From: CBDCCT01 sp965214995
GTDB taxonomy: Bacteria; Deinococcota; Deinococci; Deinococcales; Trueperaceae
Assembly: GCA_965214995.1 (NCBI GenBank)
Contig: CBDCCT010000002.1
Coordinates: forward strand, 744,001 to 808,000
DNA: 64,000 nucleotides
Direction: 5' to 3'
Shown here: positions 32,101-45,064 of the stretch, in pieces
How the letters are laid out: each line of letters opens with the position of its first letter
How positions within the stretch are numbered: position 1 is the stretch's first letter
Notes under the pieces: model-generated
Seen by the model: the letters and a program-made list of their open reading frames with translations, nothing else
Database searches by the model: none
Told to the model about the DNA's origin: nothing
Made by a program: the position numbers and the translations under genes

Positions 32101-34558
32101 TCCTAAAAAAGCCTCTAGTCTAAATAAAATATTCTTTTTAATTATTAAAGAGGCTTATAAAGCTATACTAGATTTATTTAATAATATTATTAAATTTTTT
32201 TTAAATAATTCTTATTAGCCTAGAATATAGAGAGAAGCTATAAAGATAGTAATACCTAAGCCTAATAAAGATTTAAAAGATAGATTAAATTCTAAGCCTT
32301 ATAGATCTATATCTTTATTAAATTATCTAGAAAAAATATTAGAAAAGATTATAGTTATTAAGTTAGGAAACTTAGCTAATAATCCTAATATCTCTATATT
32401 TCTATTATACTATAGTTAAATAGAAAGAAGATTAAATAGAAGTTCTATAAATACTAGTCTTTTATTATTATCTAATATAGAGAAGAACTAGTTAAAAAAA
32501 AAGATAACCTCTACTATCTTTTTAGATATAGAGGGGGCTTTTAATAATATATTTAAATCTAGATTATTAAATATTATTAAAAGTCTAGGTCTTCTCTATT
32601 CTCTTTATCTATATATTTATAATTTTTTATCTTATAGAAAATTATAAATAATAATAGAAGGAGAGATAGGAGATTTATTTAATATAAATATAGAAATACC
32701 TTAAGGGTTTCTTTTATCCCTTATTTTATTTCTTATTTATATTAGAGACTTATTCTATCTAGATATCTTTAAAGATATATTCTTTATAAGCTATTTAAAT
32801 AATATTTCTTTATCTACTAGTTCTAAAAACTCTAAAAAGAATAAAAAATACCTAGAAAGAGCTATTAAAGATTTATTTATAAACTCTAAAGAAAGGCTTA
32901 TAGAGTTTAGTACCTTTAAAATAAATTTAATCTATTTTTTAGAAAAAGAATACCTATTAAAGATAAAATAAAGATTAAAAATACTTATATAACCCCTAAA
33001 AACTAGCTTAAATAGTTAGGAATTCTATTTAATAATAAGTTTATCTTTAAAGAATATATTATTAATAGAACTAATCTAGCTAAAAGGGATTTATATAATT
33101 TATCTTTATTATCTAATACTATAAAAGACCTAGATTTTAAATCTATAAGAAGGTTATATATAAGTATTATTACTTTTATATTAGATTATAGCTCTATTCT
33201 CTAGTTTAAAAATAAAAATAAAACTAATAATAATCTATTAGATTATTATAGAAAAATATAAAATAAAGACCTAAAAACTATTCTAAAAGTTTATAAAATA
33301 AGTCCTACTTTAGCTTTAGATATAGAAGATAATCTACTACCCCCTAATTTAAGACTAGAAAAGAAGAATATTTTCTATTTTAATAGACTAAATTATCTAT
33401 TAGATAATTACTCTATTAAAGAATTTTATAAAGAAAATAGTAGGCTAGATTTATAGATTTTTAGACTTTATTCTATAAAGAAAGATTTATATTCTAATAG
33501 TAATAATAGCCTAGATCTTATATCTAATAAAAATATAAATAACTATCTTCTTAATAAGTAGAAAGAAAGCTAGATTAAATCTTCTAAAAAAAATAGAGAA
33601 TATTCTTATAATATAAATAATAATCCTTTATTAAGGACTAAACCTATTATTAATAATAAGAATTTCTCTAAATCTATTAATTTAGCTTTCTTCTAGCTTA
33701 AATTAAAATATAGTTATTTTAAAAGTTATTTATCTAAAATTAATAAGAATAATAATAATAATAATAAGTATTCTAGATATTCTACTAAAATTTAGTCTTT
33801 TAGGTACTTATTATTAACCTATTCTTTATATAATAAAGAAAGACTAGCTTTAAAAAACTCTTTAAAAGTTACTATTTTAAGAAGACTAGATCTTTCTTTA
33901 TTATTTAATATTAAAAAAGAAATACTAGCTATACTAGAATTTATAAAAAAAACTAAAATATCTACTAAAGAGTAGTTTAACTTTTTTTAGTTATTTTATA
34001 AAGTATCTTTAACTTTTTTTATTAAAAAGATTTATTTTATTTACTAGTAATTTATTAGTATATAAAGTAAATCTCTTTAATAAATAAAATTTTATCTATC
34101 TTATTCTCTAAATAGAATAAAAATATATTTACTTCTTTTTCTATTTATTTTTATTTTTTTATTTTACTATTATTACTATTATATAATCTAATAATAGTAA
34201 GGTTTTTCTAGTTTTTTTTTCTTTTAAGAAGGTTTAATCTAGGTTTTCCTTTACTATCTTATAATTTATATTTCTAAAAGATTTATATTTAATAAGGGTA
34301 GAAATCTACTTATTATTTTATTTCTTAGGTATCTTTTTTTAAAATTCTTTAGTTATTTTTATATTAATAGCTTATAGTATCTACTATAAGTATATAAATA
34401 TAAAAAGAGTTATTTACTTCTTATAAGAACCTATTTATCTACTTCTTAGATAAATAATATATATAGATTTAATAGATAGTTAGATAGACCTAATCTATAT
34501 ATTATAGTCTAGTAACTATAAATATAAAGAATAGAATATATTATTATTATTATTATTA
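29140..34558 (+). mobile_element. LINE C, full-length Tad1-like non-LTR retrotransposon, RIP-inactivated
   Basis: Flanked by the 13-bp duplication ttttaaagaggat (29127-29139 and 34559-34571). It ends in (ATT)n. ORF1 and a zinc-knuckle region are not resolved. The endonuclease lies at about 30690-31110 (LIGGNFNTYY) and reverse transcriptase at about 32220-33200 (IPKP, then PISLLNYLEKILEKI). At 5.4 kb it is the most complete member of the LINE A/C/D family here and serves as the reference for deletions in the others. Stops in all frames. Confidence 0.8.
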
Positions 34559-34971
34559 TTTTAAAGAGGATTAATCTCTTTTTATTTTTATTTTATTTCT
34601 ATATTATCTATATCTTTTCTTTTTTTATATAATAACTTCTTTATAATAGGCTTTTCTAGTCTAGCTAGAATAGCTATTATTATTTATTACTAAGATTTAA
34701 AGTAAGCTTATATATAATAATAGATAGATATCTTATCTAGATTTAAAATATAAGCCTTAGGCTCTACTTAATAACTTTTTTTAAAATCTACTTATAAAGA
34801 ATTTATACTTCTCTATAAAATATAGTATAATTTCTAGCTATTATTTATTAGTATCTCTACTTTCTCTAACTCTTTTTATAGAGTTTAGATTAATAGTTAT
34901 TTTCTTTCTTATTAATACTTTAATTTTATTCTTTACTATTCTTTAATATTACACCTTATTAATAGCTTTAA

Positions 34972-35207
34972 TATTAAATAGTAGAACTATAAAAAACCTT
35001 TTATAAGCTAGAGATAAGTTAGAATATAAAGATATTTAGTATATTTAATCTTATAATCTAAAGGGATTAAATATAAATACTAATAAAGCTATATCTATAA
35101 ATTTATAATCTATATAGAGGATAAAAATAAAATAGACTACTTAAATTTCTACTACTCTACTAGCTATCTAGATAAATATATTCTTATCTATATATAAAGA
35201 GTAGATA
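34972..35207 (-). repeat. Gypsy2 right LTR, first part
   Basis: Matches 13899-14134 of the left LTR. It is cut at 35207 by the insertion of LINE E and continues at 40152. Confidence 0.85.
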
Positions 35208-38200
35208 ACTAGTAATATATACTTAAGTTAAGAAAAATATAGCTTTACGAGAGTGTTACGCGTGCCTTATATATAGTAAATAATAATAGTAGTATTACTA
35301 ATATAATAGATATCTAGTTCCTTTATATACTACTTATAATAGTTCTATTAGAACTTAACCTAATAGCTACTAGTAAATATATATTTAATATATAAAGTCT
35401 TTTAATATAATTTAATATATTAAGTCTACTACTAGAAATTTTTATAACTAATCTTCCTACTAGTCTAGAGATCTTAGTAGTAATAAAATAAGACTTATAT
35501 ATTATAATAGATAGATATTTTTAACTAATTCTAAATTCTATATAAGGCCTAAAAAGCTATATTTTAGTAGCTAGCTTATTACCTTCTCTAGTAATAGAGC
35601 TTAAATCTAAAGCCTAGTTTAATACTCTAAATATAGAAAGAATATAAGCTACTTATATAATAAAAATATATATTATAAATTAAGAGTAAAAGAAAAAAGC
35701 TAGTAAACTTACTAAACTTAAACTTAAGAACTATATTAAATATAGTAATTTAAAGACTAATAAATAAATTATAATAATAGTTAAATACTCTAGTAGTAAT
35801 CTATAAATTATTTTAATAAATATATTTATTAAAAATATACTTTTTATAGACTACTCTTAGCTAAGGTATATTATACCCTTAGTAGAAGTTATATATATAA
35901 GATATATAATTTTAGTATATAGCTTTAATATTAAGAAATTTTTAAAGAATAAGAAGGAAGTAGTAGAAATATTAATAAAAAAAAAATAGTATACTTTACT
36001 TTAGTATTTAGATTAAAAGAGCCTAGCTACTTACCTCTATAATAAAGAAATAAAAAGAATTAGTAGTCCTTAAGCTTAACTCTATAATAAATACTAATAG
36101 AGCTATAAATAAAGATATATTATACTAGCTCTTAATTTATCTATATAAATCTTATACTAGTTACTTTTATTTTATCTAGTATTTTAACTACTAGAGCTAG
36201 AGCTATTTTATAAAAGCCTATTATAGTACTTAAGTATATAGTTTTTATATTAATAAATATAGTACTAAAAACTACTAATAATAGTAATAAAAAAAATATA
36301 ATATATATAGTAAGTATAGTTATTAAATATAAATAATATACTACTAGATTAGACTTTAAGAAAAAGAAAGACTATAGCTAGCTTAATAAACTTCTTTTAA
36401 AACTATACTATAAAATTAATACTATAACCTATAAGAGATAAAATTTATAAAAGACTTATATAGAATAACTAGATAGATAGTATACTAAAAATAAGATAAG
36501 CTAAATAATCTAAAAAGTTTAACTTAAGATTAATAGACTAGCTAGCTATTATATTTAATTTAATACTAGAGCTAAAAACTATCTCTCTTTTACTCCTTAT
36601 AAATAATATTTAGTAAGAAGCTAATAATATTATAGTATAATATATATTATTTAAAAATAAAGATAATAGTACTACTTCTTATAGAAATAAATAAAAGGGA
36701 CTAGAATATATTACTAATATAAAAACCCTAAAGGAACTTCTTTAGAGTAAGTATATATAATTTTAAATAAGTAGACTATATATAAGTTATAATTAAAAGA
36801 AATAATATAACTATTATAAGAACTACTATTCTAGTTAGTAACTACCTAGATATTAAAATCTAAAGAATTATATATATTACTAGTAATCTCTATACTATAT
36901 TAATTATAATAATATAGAAGACTAGCTTACTATTAACTATCTAAATAGTATTAATTTATAACCCCTCTTTTTCTAGCCTAAATATAGTATATTTAAGTAA
37001 CTTAATAATTCTTTATATACTAGAGCTTATTAGTAAGAGTAACCCTATAAATTAGATTATTATAGGTAGTAATTTTAATCTATATTATTAAAAATAAAAA
37101 GATCTATTTAGAAGATATACTAAGGTTACTATTAAGTATCTTATAAGTATTATATAAACCCTAGATTACTACTAAAAGATCTTTCTAGGTATACTTATAT
37201 ACTTCTCTTCTAATTAATATAAATCTATAATTAATCTACTTTAGCTTTTTTTAATAGTAGATAGCTTACTTTTATTATATAAGATACTTTTAGAGCTCTA
37301 ATTTAGCTTAAACTATCTATCTATCTAGTTCTCTATATAAATAATAGTTATTTAGTATAAAAGATATATAAAATTAGACTAGGATAAGATAAATAAGATT
37401 AAATATAATAGTATACTTTAATAACTTCTTCTAATCCTTTAGAATACTAGTAGTTTAACTACTAGTAATCTTCTAGCCTTTAATAACTATATATAAATAA
37501 TAATAAAGAAGATATAGAAGATAATTATAAAATAGATTTCTAAAATTTATTTACTCTCTATATACTTTTTCCTAGGCTAAATAGAAAACTATATAGTAGT
37601 AGTTAAGTATACTAAATATATAAAATATATATATATCTAGAGTAGAATAGAAATAAGCTAGAAATAATACTAATAAGTAGTAAATTATAAGAAAAAACTT
37701 ATTTAAAAAAGCCTTAAGTAGTACTTCTAGATTATAGTTATATAAATATTTAAGTTACTTTAAAAACTATAGTATCTTATATATTAGATATAAAATAATA
37801 GAATATAAATTTTATTAACCCTTTAGTTTCTAGACCTAAAGAGACTATATAATAATAGTATAGTATTAAACTTAAATAATAAAGCTAGTTTATTTAACTA
37901 GTTATTTTTCTCTATATCTAAGTTACTATTAATTCTTTTAAATATTTACTATTAATACCTACTTAAAATATTTAAAAAAGTTATACTAGATAAGATTTAT
38001 TACTATACTAGTAGAATAAAACTATTTAAGACCTTTAAATAAAATAGTATTATCCTAAGAGCTTACTAACTAGGTCTACTAGTATTAAGTAAGTATTTAT
38101 ATAGCTTATTTAATATATATTTATAGATTAGTTATTACTCTACTAGTTTCTACTATATAAATATACTCCTTCTTTAGAAGTAAAATAAGTTTAACTATTA

Positions 38201-40134
38201 ATAATATAAGGTATAGTAGCTTATTAGCCTTCTAAATAATTTAAGTAAAATACTAAAAATACTAGTTATATATAGATTATAAAGAATAGTAGAGGGTTCT
38301 TAGTTTCTACTAAAAAAGTAAATAAGATTCTATCTAAATTAAAATATAATAATTACTTTTAAACTTCTACTAGATAGGGCTTAAATAATAAGGTATATTA
38401 ATTCTAATAGTATAATATTAATCTTTAATCTTAATATTTATAAAGTCTTTAATTATATTCTATATATAAAACTAATCTATATATTAAAGTAAAAAAATCT
38501 TTTAAAATATCTAGTTATTTAGATTTTTAGCTTTCTTAAAGATTACTCCTATAATATCTTAATAGATAGTAATATATATAGCTTTTTTTTTAACTATATA
38601 GTATTCTTTAGAGCTTCTTTTTCTTTCTAATTTATTTATACTCTTTAGTATAGGCCTATTTAACTTATATAGATTTTATACTCTAAAAGTAAGAGTAGTT
38701 AGATTTACTAATAATATAATACTTTTAGCTATTAGAGCCTTAGTAAAAAAAACTATAAATATCTTAAGTATATATATAATATATACTAATAATAAATAAA
38801 TAAAAATAGTATACTTTTTATACTAATAAAGTATATACTTATATATTTTAATAAATATTATTAGATACTATAAGAGGGTATTTAAATTAGAGTAGTCCTT
38901 ATCCCTTTAATAGAAATAGTTAAAATCTTAAGGGTCTATATTAATAGAAAACTTAAATAGAAACTATATATATAAGTAACTATCTAAAAGACTAAATTAA
39001 AGCTTTTAATACTTACTACTTTTTTTAGAAGTAATTTTAGAGCTTTAATCTAGAAAGTAAAAGTATTTTACTAAGCTATTATTTATTTTACTATTTTCTA
39101 TAGCTACTCTATTTAGTTTTATATATAAAATAGATTAGATTAGTAAGCTAAAAGTATAAAACTAACTATTAAACCCCTAGAGAAAATTAATAAAAAAAGG
39201 CTTATTTATTTTATTAAGGTTTTTTAGACTACTCTAATTAGTTACCTATATAAGAAGAATACTATTCTACTACTTATTATCTATCTTTAGGGTAGGTATA
39301 CTATCTTTAAAATATATTTTACTTTTTATAAATATCTTCTTCTTAACTAATAATAGGAAGTAAAAAGACTAATAGAAAATATAAAAGAAGTAAAATAAAT
39401 ATACTTTACTAGTATCTAGCTAAAAAGTAAAAATAAATTAATATAGTATAAAACCTACTAGTAGCTATATAATAGTAAATAATAATATATAAAGAAATAA
39501 TAATTCTACTTTTTAAAATAGATAAATAAATATAGCTAAAAGAATACTAATAGATTACTACTAAAGATTAGAAAGTATATTATAGTAAATAGTATAAATA
39601 AATATTATATTAAATTCTTTTAAGCCTAGAGTACTCTTACTTCCTAATTATATATAGAGTATATTAGGCTTACTAATTATTTATTTAAAAGATAAGTACT
39701 AAAAATAAGGTTTCTAGACTATTAATATAGGTTTAAATAAGAAATACTTAAGTATCTTCTTCTCTTTTATTCTTATTTTTTATATAATAGATATATACTA
39801 TTAGTATATTATCTAGAGCTTCTCTATAAATAAAACCTTAATAACCTATATACCCTAAATATAATTATAAAATAGCTTATATAGGTAGGTATAATTCTAT
39901 AATATATATATATTTAGTAGATATATATAATATAATTTATCTAGCTATCTAATAATATCTCCTAAAGTCTTATATATTATTTTAATTATTTTCCTAAGTA
40001 TCCTTAGAAATTTAGTAAGTTTTAGTCCTATAGGAGGTTTCTTATCTACCTATATATTATTAGTATTTATATAGTAGTAACCTAGTATATACTCTTATTA
40101 GAGTATACACCTAGTATGAATTAATCTATCTATC
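35208..40134 (+). mobile_element. LINE E, a second type of non-LTR retrotransposon inserted in the Gypsy2 LTR
   Basis: Flanked by the 17-bp repeat tatataaagagtagata (35191-35207 and 40135-40151). The endonuclease remnant near 37050 reads IIIGSNFNLYY for IIVGDFNLHH. The reverse transcriptase lies at about 38000-38950, with a 'VRFTNNIILL' block in place of VGFVDDxNIL. Unlike LINEs A-D it has no (ATT)n tail and its RT block is of the GFVDD type, so it is a different clade. The 5' end keeps a CpG-bearing patch (tacgagagtgttacgcgtgcc with neighbours, 35246-35266). It is dead through RIP. Confidence 0.75.
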
Positions 40135-40151
40135 TATATAAAGAGTAGATA

Positions 40152-40310
40152 TAATAGATGAATATTTTTAAAGATATTATATAGCCTAGATTACTATATA
40201 GTAATCTAAAGTAGTCTATATATAGTAGAGGTAACTATATAAATATATAGTATAAAACTAAATATATTATATAATAAAAACTATATGAAATGTTTGCTCT
40301 ACTTCACCAT
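40152..40310 (-). repeat. Gypsy2 right LTR, second part
   Basis: Continues the LTR interrupted at 35207 and matches 14135-14293. Its last 40 bases keep TpG and CpA. Confidence 0.85.
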
Positions 40311-40866
40311 AGTACTTTTAGCTTTTTTTATTAAAAAAACCTACTCTATTTACTAGTAATTTATTAGTATATAAAGTAGGTCTTTTTAATAAATAAAGCC
40401 TTATCTATCTTATCCCTTAAATAGGATAAGAATATATTTACTTCTTCTCTTATTTATTTTTATTTTTTTATTTTATTATTATTACTATTATATAATCTAA
40501 TAATAATAAGGTTTTTCTAGTTTTTTTTTCTAAGAAGGTTTTATCTAGGTTTTCTCTTACTATCTTATAATTTATATTTCTAAAAGATCTATATTTAATA
40601 AGAGTAAAAATCTACTAATTATTTTATAATTTAGATATTTTTCTTTAAAATTCTCTAGTCTTTTTATATTAATAGCTTATAATATCTATTATAAGTTTAT
40701 AAATATAAAAAGAGTTATTTATTTCTTCTAAGAACCTATTTATCTATTTTTTAGATAAAGAATATATATAGATTTAATAGATAATTAGATAGACCTAATC
40801 TATATATTATGTTCTAGTGACTATAAACATAAAGAACAGAATATATTATTATTATACCTTAGCTTA

Positions 40867-42173
40867 GGTAGTAGTAGTAGTAGTATTAGTATTAGTTAAT
40901 ATCTATATAGTAGTAGTTACTACTTAATAATATACCTTCTTAGTAGTAGTATTTTATAGTATAATAAAGAAGCTAGTATTAGTTCTCTTTATATTCTCTT
41001 TAGTATCTATCTTAGTACTAAATAACTTCTTTAAATTAGAGTTATTATCTTCTCTCTTAAGGGAAGTAAATTTAAACTATATATAGTTAGTAGAGAAAGA
41101 GTATAAAAGCTATAAAGTACTTATATTTTTTTAAAGAATATTATTTATCTTCTAAAACTCTTTTAAAATTAAAAGACTAACTTCTTAAAGCTAGTTTTTT
41201 ATTATACTTAGTAAGATAGTAAACTATAAACTAAGTATATATTTTTTAGCTAGCTTATTAAGCTAGACTAATTTTTAAGTTTAAAGCTTATTATCTTTAA
41301 TTACTATAATATCCTTATAATAATAATAAAATTTTAATAGTTTTCTATTAAATCTTATAAAGATCTTACTCTATTAGTATCTATATTAAGAATTAAAATA
41401 AACTTATCTAATTATAATAATAACTTTACTTATTATACTACTAGTAATTCTTATAACTTCTATTAGGCTTATTATAGCTATATAGTAGAAAATCCTCTAT
41501 ATTAATATAAAGTAAATACTATTTATATATAAATAGTATAAGAGAGAGATAGAAGATAGTAGCCTAATAGCTAATAAAAATAGAAAAGAAGTAAGAATAA
41601 CTAGATATTTTTAAAATTAATTTAAAAAAATTATTAAAGCTTTAAAAGATAGTAAAGTAGTAGATAGACTAAATAAGTTATAATCTTTAAAAAAAGAATT
41701 ATAAAGTCTTTATAATAAAGATTAGAAAATATATAAAGAAGAAAGGTATAAGAGAATATATATACTTATATTAAATAAGTATTTTTATTATATAATCTTA
41801 CTATATAATAATAAAGATTAATTAACTTTATTATTTTAAATAAATCACTAAATAAGAGTGAATTAGGAATAATTACCTAATATAAACTTATTATAAATAG
41901 TAATACCTAATTTTATTTAAATCTAGTAGTAAATATATAATATATATAAGTTACTATATATATACTACTTAATTTAAAATTTTTATATTTTTATAATATA
42001 TAATATTAATAGAAAATTCTCTTATATATTAAATTATTTAATATAATTAATAAAAGATATTTAATTTACTATACTTAAAACTTTAATCTATAAATAATAA
42101 AGAGGTATTATATAAGCTAATTATATATAATTCCTTTATTACTAGAGATATTAATCTAAAATAGAAGGGTAAT
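40867..42173 (+). other. Gypsy1 3' internal region
   Basis: Gypsy1 sequence downstream of the LINE D insertion. Together with 13080-13728 it makes about 2 kb between the chromodomain and the right LTR, longer than expected for a simple chromovirus. No domain is recognised. It ends in the purine-rich stretch agaagg before the LTR, a candidate polypurine tract. Confidence 0.5.
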
Positions 42174-42437
42174 TATAAGGATCTAATATATCTTTATATT
42201 AGAAGTTAGACTATAAATATAGACTATAAGTAGTCTACTTATATTATTTATTATATAATAAAAATACCTATAAATATAAATAGCTTAAATCTTTACTAAG
42301 GGATTCTTCTTAGTAATAATTCTCTATATATAGGAATTATCTACTTTTCTATCTTATAAACTTATCTACTTTATATAGACCCTCTACAGACCGCTTATTA
42401 ACCTCCCTACCCTATAGAGATGTAGACGTTCCTAATA
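42174..42437 (+). repeat. Gypsy1 right (3') LTR
   Basis: 264 bp, the same length as the left LTR. Its last 60 bases keep CpG and CpA (for example cagaccgc), while its start is fully converted. Confidence 0.85.
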
Positions 42438-43349
42438 CTTTAATAATTAGTCAACTATTTAATTAATTAATAATACTTTACTATAAATCTTTACTATGTT
42501 AGTTCTATTTAAAGTAACTATAAGATTAGGCTATTTAGTATAGCTAGTATTAAAAGTAATAAAAAGATAGATTATTTAAAGCTCTAGTAATATTTTAACT
42601 TTAACTTAATAATATTTAAATATATTTTTTATACTTTATAAGATTTATAGTCTAGCTATTCTAATAAATAAATATTATAAGAGATATTATATAAGGAGAT
42701 ATATGGCTAGAATAAAAGGTGGGTTTATATAAGTGTCTTAGCTCTTTCTTGTAACCCTACTAAGTATATATAATTTAATACTACCTTTTAAGATTATTAT
42801 TAATTTATAAGACCTATATAATATTACTAAGAAGTTTTTAATACTATAATATAAGATTAAAGATAATATTATAGCCTAAGATAATATCTTTAAGTTAAGG
42901 GAGATAATTTTAATGTGCTACTTATTAATCGAGCCCCATAGGGGAGGGTATATAGCACTACCCCCCCTCGTAATATATCTTGGCTTCTACACCGATATGA
43001 TGACGTTGAAAAGGTTTTGGCCCTTGTACTAATTGATTGCCGTAGACTGGCATATTTTGTTTTTTTTTTTCAATTTAATATATTTTTTTTGCCTGTATTT
43101 TATAGTTGCCGTCCACAGACATAAAAGCTCTTTGATTTGCCCCTCTATATATAAATGCTGTATTGATAGTGAAGATCTCAGGTCTTATATGGAGTAGGCA
43201 CAGCAAATAGATTGATTGATTAATTGAGGCTATACAGTACGAATTTTAATTTATTCCTCTTTACATAATAAAAATTAGAAAAAGGTTCGGTTCAGAAAGT
43301 CCATTGATTAGTTTAAAAAAAAAACTAATTATAAAGCTACATAGGAATC
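42438..43349. other. transition from repeat block to gene
   Basis: AT-rich RIP-type sequence to about 42900, then normal composition with a C/G-run segment (42960-42967) and pyrimidine runs. The last 200 bases are the likely promoter and 5' leader of the AIG2-like gene. No other gene is seen. Confidence 0.5.
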
Positions 43350-43904
43350 ATGACTTTTCCTTCTCCATTTCCTAGCAAACTTTCGCCATCGCCTTACGTC
43401 GAGAAGCTTGCATCGGCCCCGCCAGACTATCTCCTTAGGATTCCGAACATACCCCATAAAACACTGCCATACAAACCAAGTTACTATTTTTTTTATGGCA
43501 CTCTTTCGGACCCAAATAAATTGAAGGAGATACTCAAACTTCCTGAACTTCCTGAACTTAGAAATGCACAGCTAGTGGGCTATTCGTTAGCCTGGTGGGG
43601 TCAATATCGCGCTCTCGTTGATGGGCCACCAGGAAATATCGTGACTGGATCAGTTTTTCTTGTACCCTCAAAAGAGGACGAGGATCGGCTTGCATACTAC
43701 GAAACTGATGCGTACGAAGTCAAGCCTTGCGCAATTTCCGTTAATGACGATCAGGAGCCACGCACAGCTACGGGAAAGACTTTCAAATATGCCGGGGACG
43801 CTGCAGCATTGGATGCAAAAAAATTCGATAAAGAATTATGGGAAAAGCGGATGGGTATAGCCTTGCCAAAATCATGGAATCAAAAGGCAACAGGTGGAAG
43901 ATGA
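43350..43904 (+). CDS. AIG2/gamma-glutamylcyclotransferase-like protein
   Basis: A single-exon gene of 184 residues. The GGCT/AIG2 fold is indicated by FFYGTL at residues 47-52 near the start of the domain, followed by DGPPGNIVTGSVFLV (91-105) and YYETDAYEV (116-124). The Glu of YET is at the position of the family's catalytic acid. The first 40 residues are Pro/Ser-rich and have no obvious signal peptide. Family members release 5-oxoproline from gamma-glutamyl amines, but many fungal AIG2-like proteins have no proven substrate. A 9-bp direct repeat encodes PELPEL (65-70). The gene is alone between two RIP-mutated repeat blocks and is itself undamaged. The first ATG is used. Function beyond the family is inference. 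Confidence 0.8.
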   Translation: MTFPSPFPSKLSPSPYVEKLASAPPDYLLRIPNIPHKTLPYKPSYYFFYGTLSDPNKLKEILKLPELPELRNAQLVGYSLAWWGQYRALVDGPPGNIVTGSVFLVPSKEDEDRLAYYETDAYEVKPCAISVNDDQEPRTATGKTFKYAGDAAALDAKKFDKELWEKRMGIALPKSWNQKATGGR

Positions 43905-44242
43905 AATATATTTTAAATTCCTTTTTAGTGATAAAAAGGGATAGAAATTATTATTTTATACTACTACTATGTGCGTTTTCAAAGCCGAGAGCCTAACTTA
44001 TGCTTATAACCTATGGACGTAACTTATAACGATGCTATACTCTTCAGATATCTCCATCCTGGTTTTCTTGTACACAAAGTTACTTTTTAGAAGAACCAGT
44101 ACTATTCATAGTCAGAGTATCATTTTCCTAAATGAAGTCAGACCTAAAGATAATTGGTATAACACTGAGCTCTTTTCTGTTAAATTCGCCTATTAAAATA
44201 TATAATACAACTTTATCAAGAATTGTCTATGGAGTGACCTAT
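43905..44242. other. 3' flank of the AIG2-like gene
   Basis: Ordinary composition with no open frame. It contains the probable 3' UTR and ends at the presumed left TSD (cctat, 44238-44242) of the first TRIM-like element. Confidence 0.5.
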
Positions 44243-44807
44243 TGTTAAGAACGCCTGCTGAGTGGTAGCTAGGTGGTTGTATATAACACTATATAGGCTC
44301 CTATATCCCAGATTCAGGCTGTTCTGAATACTGGTAGTCCTTTTGGATATTATAACTGTATACTAGGAGATATAGTTCTAACAATTGTATTCAGAACTAC
44401 CAGTTATACGTAGTTAGCTACTACTAGACGGCTAGACAGCCTAGCAACTAAGTACGGTATATACGGTATATGGCTAGGTAGCTAGTCCGTTCCTGAACGT
44501 ACTAGTAGGGAGAATAAAGCTCTGCAGCTGCTAGGGGGCCCCTATATAGCAGCCGTGTGGCTGTCGTCCGGCATGCGGCTGGGGGTGCAGGTGCCCCCCC
44601 GTAGAGGCCTGAAGAATCGGTGAGATTCAAGGACGAATCCCCTAGTGAGGGGGAGATAGTTATTATAAATGTCTGCTAAGTAGTAGCTAGGTGGTTATAT
44701 ATAACACTATATAGGCTCCTATATCCCAGATTTAGGCTGTTCTAAATACTGGTAGTCCTTTTGGGTATTATATTTACGGCTGTGTGGTAGGAGACAAAGT
44801 TCTAACA
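44243..44807 (+). mobile_element. TRIM-like element 1 (miniature LTR retroelement)
   Basis: Terminal direct repeats at 44243-44383 and 44661-44807 (about 141-147 bp) enclose about 277 bp with no coding capacity. The left repeat starts TGTTAAG and ends CTAACA. A polypurine stretch, gagggggagatag, lies just before the right repeat. Flanks cctat (44238-44242) and tctat (44808-44812) differ by one C-to-T change. The bases just inside the left LTR, gtattcagaac (44387-44397), are the exact complement of gttctgaatac within the LTR (44321-44331), which suggests a self-priming site. The interior is GC-rich and keeps CpG. It would need proteins from another element. Confidence 0.8.
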
Positions 44808-44834
44808 TCTATAGCTTAATCTTTCAAACAGTAT

Positions 44835-45060
44835 TAGTAGTAATAATTCATTTATTGTGTATATAGTTAGTAGACTATAATATATAGACTAGCTAGTCAC
44901 TAAGATATATTATATATTTGTATAGGTTGTAAAAGAAAAAGTAGCTCTAAAATAATATAAAAATATAAGAAGTAGATAACTTTTTCTTAATAAATAATAT
45001 ATACTAGACTAGATATAAGATAAATCAGAGGAATTGAGAAGAAATATTTAATTAAGTTCT
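44835..45060 (-). mobile_element. LINE B-type 3' fragment
   Basis: Matches the 3' end of LINE B (22930-23170): the tail motif tttattgtgtata, the tag tagactataatatata and, further in, aactttttcttaa and aagataaa. It is a heavily 5'-truncated copy. Confidence 0.6.
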
Positions 45061-45064
45061 TTTA

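Larger units (their letters stand above)
13899..40310 (-). mobile_element. Gypsy2, minus-strand Ty3/Gypsy retrotransposon inserted in LINE D
   Basis: The LTRs are 13899-14293 and 34972-35207 plus 40152-40310. Both total exactly 395 bp once the LINE E insertion and its duplicated target are removed. The flanking duplication is agtac (13894-13898 and 40311-40315). The first bases of the two LTRs differ only by RIP transitions. Pol remnants lie on the minus strand between about 17500 and 20000. LINE B and LINE C sit in the body, which is why the element spans 26 kb. Confidence 0.8.
13729..40854 (+). mobile_element. LINE D, 5'-truncated Tad1-like element split by Gypsy2
   Basis: The left piece, 13729-13898, matches the 3' coding end of LINE C (around 33845-34010). 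The right piece, 40311-40854, matches its 3' UTR and (ATT)n tail. It is inserted in Gypsy1 with the 12-bp duplication taccttagctta (13717-13728 and 40855-40866). It is a typical 5'-truncated LINE copy of about 0.7 kb without its insertion. Confidence 0.8.
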
